Positions 6,100-11,247 of a stretch of DNA of 11,247 nucleotides are shown here, piece by piece. Each line of letters begins with the position of its first letter. The first letter of the stretch is position 1. The notes below the pieces were generated by a model, which saw only the letters and a list, made by a program, of their open reading frames with translations, did no database searches and had not been told where the DNA came from. Location: assembly GCA_903887975.1 (NCBI GenBank), contig CAISSD010000296.1, forward strand, positions 1 to 11,247, in the 5' to 3' direction. The DNA comes from an uncultured Legionellaceae bacterium (GTDB taxonomy: Bacteria; Pseudomonadota; Gammaproteobacteria; Legionellales; Legionellaceae). Both the position numbers and the translations under genes were made by a program.

Positions 6100-7076
6100 T
6101 TGCTGCGCTGACAGATTTTATCGGCCAAATAACCTATGGCTCCGGCATAATAAATGGAATTGTTGTAGCGTAAGATCATTTTATAATTGGGGTAGGCCAA
6201 AAATACAGGGCCACCCAAGGGCTCAACAATGCTGGCTTGGAGTTCTTGATGGGGCAGGGGTTCTCCCTGCTCGGTTCGAACACCAAGTTCGTTCCATTCG
6301 CGTACGGATTTGGTGATGGTTTTGCCTTCTAATTTTTTATCAAAATGCGCTGGCAGCTTGACATAAATACCCCAAGGCTCGCCAGTTTGCCAACCATTAA
6401 TTTTCATGTAATTGGCAATGGAGGCAAAAACATCAGGCTTTGAAGTCCAAATGTCTTTGTGCCCATCACCATCATAGTCCACGGCATATTTGACCCAACT
6501 GGAGGGTAAAAATTGTGGTTGGCCAGAGGCTCCTGCCCATTCACCCTTAAATTTATCCAAAGTCACATGACCGTCATTAAGAATACGAAGGGCCAAAAAC
6601 AATTCTTTGCGAAAGAAATCTTGGCGCTTGGAATCATAAGCCAGTGTTGCCAACGATTTAATAACGGGGAAGTTGCCCATGTAGCTGCCATAACTGGTTT
6701 CCATGCCCCAAAATGATAAGATAAAGCAAGGATCAACACCATATTCTTTGGCAATTTTGTCAATAACCTCGCGATGTTTTGCATATTGTTTTCGGCCAAT
6801 GGCGATTCGGTAGGCATCAACCCGTGAATTGCGATATTTAAGATACGTTAAACGATGTTCGGGTTGCGATTTTGATAATCCTTTGACTTGGCGACTGGGT
6901 TCACGAATATCGGCAAATGCTTCATCAAATACGTCAGGTGATATACCTTGAGCCAAGGCTTCTTTACGTACACCAGAAACCCAACTGGACCAACTTTGAT
7001 GACCCTCGGCATAGGATTGATTCACAACGAATGCACTCAAGAGCATGATAAAAATCAGGTTGTTTAATTTTAGCAT
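6096..7076 (-). CDS. Secreted lytic murein transglycosylase, MltB-like (SLT_2, GH103)
   Basis: This 326-residue exported enzyme is predicted to cleave the MurNAc-GlcNAc bond of peptidoglycan with formation of 1,6-anhydroMurNAc. A signal peptide (1-23) ends in SYA before Glu24. There is no lipobox, so unlike E. coli MltB it is likely soluble in the periplasm. The catalytic glutamate lies in FWGMETSYG (Glu126), followed by NFPVIKSLATLAYD (135-148), the substrate-cleft motif GASGQPQFLPSSW (182-194) and a Slt35-like calcium loop DYDGDGHKDIW (200-210). It resembles the shorter MltB-type subgroup and ends without a C-terminal peptidoglycan-binding domain. The ribosome site AAGGA is at 7085-7089. 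It is convergent with fumC and divergent from the ATPase gene. Confidence 0.94.
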   Translation of the reverse strand: MLKLNNLIFIMLLSAFVVNQSYAEGHQSWSSWVSGVRKEALAQGISPDVFDEAFADIREPSRQVKGLSKSQPEHRLTYLKYRNSRVDAYRIAIGRKQYAKHREVIDKIAKEYGVDPCFILSFWGMETSYGSYMGNFPVIKSLATLAYDSKRQDFFRKELFLALRILNDGHVTLDKFKGEWAGASGQPQFLPSSWVKYAVDYDGDGHKDIWTSKPDVFASIANYMKINGWQTGEPWGIYVKLPAHFDKKLEGKTITKSVREWNELGVRTEQGEPLPHQELQASIVEPLGGPVFLAYPNYKMILRYNNSIYYAGAIGYLADKICQRSN

Positions 7077-7113
7077 GATTCTAGTCCTTGATGAATAGAG
7101 CGGTCTTTGTATG

Positions 7114-7143
7114 GTTATATCATGAAGCGGCGTAATATCTCAA
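7114..7143 (-). promoter_or_regulatory. Candidate promoter of the transglycosylase gene
   Basis: On the minus strand, TTGAGA (7143-7138) is followed after 18 bp by TATAAC (7119-7114), which is preceded by TGA and so forms an extended -10. Transcription would start near 7107, giving a leader of about 30 nt. Confidence 0.5.
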
Positions 7144-7171
7144 GACACCAGATTTTTTCTGGTTAATTGAA

Positions 7172-7223
7172 AAAAGAACCCCGTCTTTTTCTGAGTTAGA
7201 CCTCAAAAGAACCCCGTCTTTTT
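7172..7223. repeat. 19-bp direct repeat, two copies 33 bp apart
   Basis: aaaagaaccccgtcttttt occurs exactly at 7172-7190 and 7205-7223. Each copy is itself a small inverted repeat (A-tract plus GA against TC plus T-tract around accccg). The pair sits between the two divergent promoter candidates, and the second copy touches the -35 box of the ATPase gene. Possible roles are a regulator binding site, A-tract bending or UP element, weak terminators, or a dispersed genomic repeat. Confidence 0.75.
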
Positions 7224-7251
7224 TGACACAAAAAGGATTTTAAGCTATTTT
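7223..7251 (+). promoter_or_regulatory. Candidate promoter of the ATPase gene
   Basis: A perfect -35 hexamer TTGACA (7223-7228) is followed after 17 bp by TATTTT (7246-7251). The predicted start near 7258 gives a 27-nt leader. The ATPase start codon has no clear Shine-Dalgarno, so translation may be weak despite the good -35. Confidence 0.5.
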
Positions 7252-7284
7252 TAATACAGATGAATTTGAATAAGTTGGTGTTTC

Positions 7285-8649
7285 ATGCGAAAAGCGCTTG
7301 TGAATTTAGAAACTTGGATGTACGCCACACACAGAAAACCCATGGTTATTCGTGGTGCTCGACAGGTTGGTAAAACTTGGACAGTGCGTCAATTGGCTCA
7401 AATAACCGGAAAAAAATTGATTGAATTGAACTTTGAAAGGCGTATTCATTGGCGTGATTTGTTTACCAGCAATGATCCCCAAGAAATTTTACTTCTTCTT
7501 GAGTCTGAATTGAATCAAACCATTCATCCCGAGCAAAGTTTATTATTCTTGGACGAAATTCAAGCCGCACCGGAGTTACTTTCCAAGCTTCGCTGGTTTT
7601 ATGAAGACATGCCCGAATTGGCAGTGATTGCGACGGGATCTTTATTGGAATTTACGCTTGCTGATCACGAATTTAGCATGCCCGTGGGGCGAATTGGTTA
7701 TCACTATCTTGAACCTTTTTCGTTCGAAGAATTTTTACAAGCCCTGGATAAAACCAAATTGTGTGCGTTTTTACAGCAATGGCAATGGGGCCAAACCATT
7801 CCAATCCCAATTCATGAGCAGCTGATGGGTTACATCAAAGAATATATTTTAATCGGTGGGATGCCTGAGGCTGTTGTGAGCTGGGCGGAGCACCGCTCAC
7901 TTGAAACGGTTGCAGAAATTCAACAAGCACTTTTAACAACGTATCGGGAAGATTTTGCCAAATATTCTGGCAAGATTGCAACGGAGTATTTAAATGATGT
8001 ACTGATCGCCATTCCCAAGTTATTGGGAGAAAAATTCATATTCAGCAAAGTGAATAAAAACATTTCGAGTGAACCCTTAAAAAAAGCCCTAAATCTATTA
8101 TGTATGGCACGTCTTTGTCATAAGGTATCAGCCACGTATGCCAATGGCATACCCCTTGGGGCAGATGTGAAAGAAAACTATTTTAAAATGGTTTTAATCG
8201 ATATTGGTTTGGGCGCGGCATTTTTGGATCTTAAATTACATCAGTTAAAATCAACGGATGGATTTTCTTTGGTGAATCAAGGCGGTATTTCAGAGCAATT
8301 GGTGGCGCAGTTGTTAAGAACCATTGAGCCCAATTATAAAGATCCCAGTTTGTATTATTGGTTAAGGGAAGAAAAAGGTGCTCAAGCTGAAATTGATTAT
8401 TTAGTCCAACATGAAGGTCGAATCATCCCCATCGAAGTTAAATCAGGAAGCACGGGATCGTTGAAATCATTGCATTATTTCATGCACTTAAAAAATTTAT
8501 CGCAGGCGGTAAGAGTAAATGCCGATGTACCAAGTTGTGTTGAGGTCACAACAAAAATTCATTCTGGTGACATGGTGCATTATCAGTTGATGTCGATACC
8601 TTTTTATCTGGTGGGGCAGCTGCATCGACTATTGAAGCGTCATGAATAA
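7285..8649 (+). CDS. AAA-family ATPase with C-terminal DUF4143 (PD-(D/E)XK-like) domain
   Basis: The 454-residue product has an N-terminal AAA_14 P-loop domain: Walker A GARQVGKT (24-31), Walker B LLFLDE (86-91), a sensor-like ATGS (116-119) and the family's RIGYHYLEPFSFEEF segment (136-150). A helical linker follows. The C-terminal DUF4143 region holds GISEQLVAQLL (334-344) and the nuclease-like pattern AEIDYLV (368-374), then IPIEVKSG (381-388), that is Asp371, Glu384 and Lys386 in canonical spacing for the PD-(D/E)XK fold. Proteins of this class are common in bacteria and archaea, often sporadic in distribution, and their function is not settled. Nucleic-acid transactions are a reasonable inference only. 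No partner gene or antitoxin is adjacent. ATG 7285 is the only sensible start, because an in-frame stop lies six codons upstream (7267-7269). The gene stops 18 bases short of the convergent bicupin gene. Confidence 0.93.
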   Translation: MRKALVNLETWMYATHRKPMVIRGARQVGKTWTVRQLAQITGKKLIELNFERRIHWRDLFTSNDPQEILLLLESELNQTIHPEQSLLFLDEIQAAPELLSKLRWFYEDMPELAVIATGSLLEFTLADHEFSMPVGRIGYHYLEPFSFEEFLQALDKTKLCAFLQQWQWGQTIPIPIHEQLMGYIKEYILIGGMPEAVVSWAEHRSLETVAEIQQALLTTYREDFAKYSGKIATEYLNDVLIAIPKLLGEKFIFSKVNKNISSEPLKKALNLLCMARLCHKVSATYANGIPLGADVKENYFKMVLIDIGLGAAFLDLKLHQLKSTDGFSLVNQGGISEQLVAQLLRTIEPNYKDPSLYYWLREEKGAQAEIDYLVQHEGRIIPIEVKSGSTGSLKSLHYFMHLKNLSQAVRVNADVPSCVEVTTKIHSGDMVHYQLMSIPFYLVGQLHRLLKRHE

Positions 8650-8674
8650 ATATTTAGACCCCATCATTTATTCA
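8643..8674. repeat. 9-bp inverted repeat spanning two convergent stop codons
   Basis: tgaataaat (8643-8651) and atttattca (8666-8674) are exact reverse complements with a 14-nt loop. Each arm contains the final GAA TAA of one gene. The stem is all but one pair per arm A/T, so it is a weak candidate terminator. The symmetry may come simply from both proteins ending in Glu-stop. Confidence 0.4.
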
Positions 8675-9696
8675 AGTGGCTCAATATCTTTAAACCGAAT
8701 CGATGGCGGATCAGCAATGCATTGATTGTTAATGTAGCCCCCATGAAGATACAAATCTCCTTGCGGGGGGGAGGCAAATCCCCCCCAAAGCGTGTCATGG
8801 GTTGGGTGCACGTTGTCAATCGTTTGGGTTTCTACATTCAAAGGCCCTCCATGAACCACCCCACATGGCGCCAATAAACATTCATGAATGCCCATCTCAA
8901 ACCAGTGTCCATCGATAAAACCACGAGCAGAACCCGCCCAAACAATCACACATTCATCCGAAACAGGATGGGTATGGGTGGCAAAAATATCGCCAGGAGC
9001 GCAGCGCGTTAAATGAAAACCACAAAGCCTTGACCCATGACCTGGCCATAAAACAAAACGCATGGGACTACCATTGGCGTTAAATTCTGCACCACGAAAC
9101 ATGTTGAATAACGCTCCATGTTTTCGAACATCTTGAGCTTTTAAGTTCCATGCCCGAAGTTTGGGATGCGATTCATGATAACGCAACGTATTTTGGGGCT
9201 TTATTTGACCCGGTGTCATTTCTTTTTTGGCTTTTTCAGCCGCATCAAAATCAATTTTTCCAAGTGTTCGGATGTAAAAACCAGATGGCTCATATAAACT
9301 AATTAATGGCGGGGTTATCGAGCTCACCAAGATGAAATCTTCTTGATGATGTGTCGCATTTCGAATGCCATGGGGCACATTTTCCGGATAATAGGCGATA
9401 TCTCCAGGGTTTAGTTCTACCCAGCGATCGTGTAAATACACTTCACCTTTGCCCTGAACACACAACAGTGCTTCTTCAGAGATGGGATAATTGTATTGCT
9501 CCGAAGATAAACCAGGCTTTAAGGTCAACACATGGATGCTTTCGGTTTGATAACCGTTACCAGGCCACGCAATAAGTCTTGTGGGAATGCCATGAAGCAA
9601 GATCTCAATGCCTTCATTAAGATTGCCTATCGCCCCACCGGTGCGAATGTCTTGAGGGCTTCGATTTTTGGCCAGATAATCATTTTTATTGTTCAT
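8668..9696 (-). CDS. Bicupin-domain protein of unknown substrate
   Basis: The 342-residue product contains two cupin barrels that are an internal duplication. Matching landmarks (WPG at 44/217, G62/235, E75/248, G82/255, H109/282) all have the same offset of 173 residues. The second cupin has a complete metal site in the classic spacing: Gly235, HTH at 241-243, Glu248, Gly255 and His282. In the first, the HxH is replaced by YNY (68-70) while Glu75 and His109 remain, so it probably has a structural role or an altered site. Bicupins include dioxygenases, decarboxylases, isomerases and ureidoglycine aminohydrolase. I cannot choose among them. There is no signal peptide. The ribosome site AGGGAT (9705-9710) is eight bases before the start, and a TATAAT box lies on the minus strand at 9735-9730. 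The gene is divergent from the nitroreductase gene across 112 bp. Confidence 0.88.
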   Translation of the reverse strand: MNNKNDYLAKNRSPQDIRTGGAIGNLNEGIEILLHGIPTRLIAWPGNGYQTESIHVLTLKPGLSSEQYNYPISEEALLCVQGKGEVYLHDRWVELNPGDIAYYPENVPHGIRNATHHQEDFILVSSITPPLISLYEPSGFYIRTLGKIDFDAAEKAKKEMTPGQIKPQNTLRYHESHPKLRAWNLKAQDVRKHGALFNMFRGAEFNANGSPMRFVLWPGHGSRLCGFHLTRCAPGDIFATHTHPVSDECVIVWAGSARGFIDGHWFEMGIHECLLAPCGVVHGGPLNVETQTIDNVHPTHDTLWGGFASPPQGDLYLHGGYINNQCIADPPSIRFKDIEPLE

Positions 9697-9729
9697 GTTT
9701 GTTTATCCCTAAAGAAGAGACGCTCTATC

Positions 9730-9735
9730 ATTATA
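9730..9735 (-). promoter_or_regulatory. Candidate -10 box of the bicupin gene
   Basis: An exact TATAAT is read on the minus strand 33 bases before the start codon, with a poor -35. On the plus strand of the same interval, TGTTATCGT (9769-9777) could be an extended -10 for the nitroreductase gene, but this is weaker. Confidence 0.4.
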
Positions 9736-9808
9736 GGCTATTTTTGTCATTACTTTCGGCGACATTTTTGTTATCGTATGAGGGCTTTCGACTTAAAGGA
9801 ATACGATC

Positions 9809-10420
9809 ATGACTGAATCATTACAACGACCATCCCTACCAGCAAAAGCGCTGGAGCAATTATTTTTAAACGCCAGAACTTATAACGAATGGTGTGATAC
9901 ATCGGTTAAAGAAAGCCTGATTCACGATCTTTATGATCTTATGAAATGGGGCCCTACTTCAGCCAATTGTTGTCCGGCACGTTTTGTTTGGGTACAAAGC
10001 CAAGCGGGTAAAGAAAAATTGGCGGCATTGGCCATGGACAGTAATCGTGCAAAAATCTTGGCAGCACCACTGACGGTTATCATTGGTTATGACGAACATT
10101 TTGCAGATAAGTTACCAAAACTCTTGCCAGCCGATTTTGTAGAACGAATGCAACAAATGTTTAAAATGCCGGGTGTTGCTGAAATCACCGCCATGCGTAA
10201 TAGTAGCCTTCAGGGTGCTTATTTGATGATGGGTGCGCGTGCTTTGGGGCTTGATTGTGGGCCGATGTCGGGTTTTGATAATGCTTTGGTTGATAAAGCT
10301 TTTTTTGCCAACACCAATGTTCGCTCGAATTTCATTTGTAGCTTGGGCTATGGCAAAGCAAATACACCTTATCCACGTAATCCTAGATTAAGTTTTGAAG
10401 AAGCGTGCCGTTTTGCGTAA
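9809..10420 (+). CDS. RutE-like nitroreductase-family protein (putative malonic semialdehyde reductase)
   Basis: This is a 203-residue flavin-dependent oxidoreductase of the nitroreductase fold, closest by eye to E. coli RutE (196 residues), which reduces malonic semialdehyde to 3-hydroxypropionate in the Rut pyrimidine pathway. Shared landmarks are ARTYNEW (22-28), LMKWGPTSANCCPARFVW (44-61, FMN-binding), the RNSSLQGAYLMMGARALGLDCGPMSGFD stretch (about 130-157) and PRLSFEEAC at the C-terminus. The ribosome site AAAGGA (9795-9800) is eight bases before the start. No other rut gene (rutABCDFG) is adjacent, so the pathway may differ: RutE-like proteins also occur alone, where they may act on other aldehydes or nitro compounds or in quinone reduction. 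The family is confident; the exact substrate is an inference from similarity. Confidence 0.9.
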   Translation: MTESLQRPSLPAKALEQLFLNARTYNEWCDTSVKESLIHDLYDLMKWGPTSANCCPARFVWVQSQAGKEKLAALAMDSNRAKILAAPLTVIIGYDEHFADKLPKLLPADFVERMQQMFKMPGVAEITAMRNSSLQGAYLMMGARALGLDCGPMSGFDNALVDKAFFANTNVRSNFICSLGYGKANTPYPRNPRLSFEEACRFA

Positions 10421-10471
10421 AATGCGTATATACTAAAAAAATAAATCAGAAAATCTCTAGGGTGGTTTTTG

Positions 10472-11247
10472 ATGCGCGTTCACTTTTTTTTTAAAGTCAT
10501 TTGTTTTTTGAGTGTGGGATTCCTTTTGGGATGCAGGCATCATCACGAACCAGAATTTAAAATTTTGGCGTCCCAACATGTTGTCCGAAAAATGCTACCG
10601 CTTGCATCATTTAGTCAAGTTCAAATTGAAGGCATGCTTTCGGTTCAGTTGTTTACCGATTCGAAAAAATCTTATGTTGTTCTTAAAGGTGGTGAAGATG
10701 ATTTGGCGCACTTAAAAATCAAGAGTCATGATGGTGTGTTGGATGTGAATTTGGGCAAAGGATATCCACATGCGGGATTGGTTGTTGTTGAAATCCACAC
10801 GCGTTATCTCACAAGACTTGCTTATACGGGGCGAGGGTTAATCACGGGGAAAAACATTCATTCTAAAGGCTTGGATTTGATGATTGCCAATCAAGACAAA
10901 ACAACACTGCGTGGCCGTATGGTATTGCGTCATGTGATCATTAAAGGCGGATTGACTGAAATTGGTGATCTAACACGTGGTTTGACACCGCTAAATCTCA
11001 CGATCAGTCAAAATGCCAAGGTACGATTGTCAGGCATGATCCCCTTGATGTCTTTGAATATTCAAGATAAAAGTTGGTTCAGTGCTTATTGGGTGAATGG
11101 TGCAACTGTTAAGATTTGCGCCACAGATGCATCCTATGTGCAACTTGCCGGGACTGCGGAGGTTTTGGATGTTGAGCTGAAAGATAGCGCGCATTTGAAT
11201 GCACGTTATTTGCGGGCAAAACGGACGTTTGTGAAAACCTTTGGGCA
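10472..11247 (+). CDS. Lipoprotein with DUF2807-like domain (3' end outside window)
   Basis: The frame runs open from ATG 10472 through the last base, 258 complete codons. The ribosome site agggtgg (10459-10465) is six bases before the start. Residues 1-20 form a short signal ending in a clear lipobox, LLGC, with Cys21 as the lipidated residue, so the product is probably anchored in the outer membrane (Arg at +2 is not an inner-membrane retention signal). From about residue 45 the sequence is made of short beta-strand repeats rich in Gly, Val and Leu: the stretch ASFSQVQIEGMLSVQLF, then strands with GLDLMIANQDK, LNLTISQNAKVRLSG, LNIQDKSWFSAYW and VQLAGTAEVLDVEL. This is the pattern of the DUF2807 (putative adhesin head, GIN) beta-solenoid family. 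The function of that family is not well defined. A weak TATACT at 10429-10434 may serve as -10. The gene has no obvious link with the upstream nitroreductase, 51 bases away. Confidence 0.82.
   Translation, partial: MRVHFFFKVICFLSVGFLLGCRHHHEPEFKILASQHVVRKMLPLASFSQVQIEGMLSVQLFTDSKKSYVVLKGGEDDLAHLKIKSHDGVLDVNLGKGYPHAGLVVVEIHTRYLTRLAYTGRGLITGKNIHSKGLDLMIANQDKTTLRGRMVLRHVIIKGGLTEIGDLTRGLTPLNLTISQNAKVRLSGMIPLMSLNIQDKSWFSAYWVNGATVKICATDASYVQLAGTAEVLDVELKDSAHLNARYLRAKRTFVKTFG

Noticed and set aside
7172..7223. Two-unit repeat considered as a minimal CRISPR array
   Set aside because: Only two 19-bp units with a 14-bp spacer and no cas gene nearby; it does not fit CRISPR.
10512..10715. 67-codon plus-strand frame near the right edge
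   Set aside because: It lies in another frame of the lipoprotein gene, which has the lipobox and ribosome site.
1..11247. Search for tRNA, rRNA, riboswitch, prophage att site or multi-gene defence island
   Set aside because: No cloverleaf-like, rRNA-like or other convincing structure was seen by eye. The accessory genes are isolated singletons.

Overview
The window looks like a chromosomal stretch of a gammaproteobacterium with moderate to low GC. ParC, thioredoxin, RsmE and FumC all align closely with the E. coli proteins, and FumC and RsmE are even collinear in residue number. The style (small lone genes, convergent genes with almost no spacer, a disulfide-rich secreted peptide, an IS256 remnant) would suit a member of Legionellales or a relative, but nothing in the window proves that lineage.

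Layout. (1) Positions 1-908: the 3' part of an IS256-family element whose transposase seems to have lost an internal segment, followed by about 300 bases of non-coding DNA with a perfect 13-bp hairpin. (2) 909-1214 (+): a small secreted protein with 12 cysteines in its predicted mature part and no recognised family. (3) 1298-4630 (-): a three-gene housekeeping cluster in the order rsmE (16S rRNA methyltransferase), trxA-type thioredoxin, parC (topoisomerase IV subunit A), closely spaced and probably one transcript. (4) 4699-6099 (+): class II fumarase fumC, divergent from rsmE. It runs tail to tail into a secreted lytic murein transglycosylase (6096-7076, -), with the two stop codons overlapping. 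(5) 7077-7284: a divergent promoter region with a 19-bp direct repeat lying between two promoter candidates. (6) 7285-8649 (+): an AAA-type ATPase with a C-terminal DUF4143/PD-(D/E)XK-like domain, standing alone. (7) 8668-9696 (-): a bicupin protein with one intact and one degenerate metal site, divergent from a RutE-like nitroreductase (9809-10420, +). (8) 10472 to the window end (+): a lipoprotein with a DUF2807-like beta-rich region, cut by the window edge.

How they fit together. Most of the window is ordinary core metabolism and information processing: ribosome modification, redox, chromosome decatenation, TCA cycle and cell-wall turnover. The accessory candidates are the cysteine-rich secreted protein beside the IS remnant, the orphan ATPase with its repeat-bearing promoter region, and the bicupin/nitroreductase divergent pair. 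I found no multi-gene defence or secretion system, CRISPR array, tRNA or rRNA. None of the accessory items can be called a new system from sequence alone.
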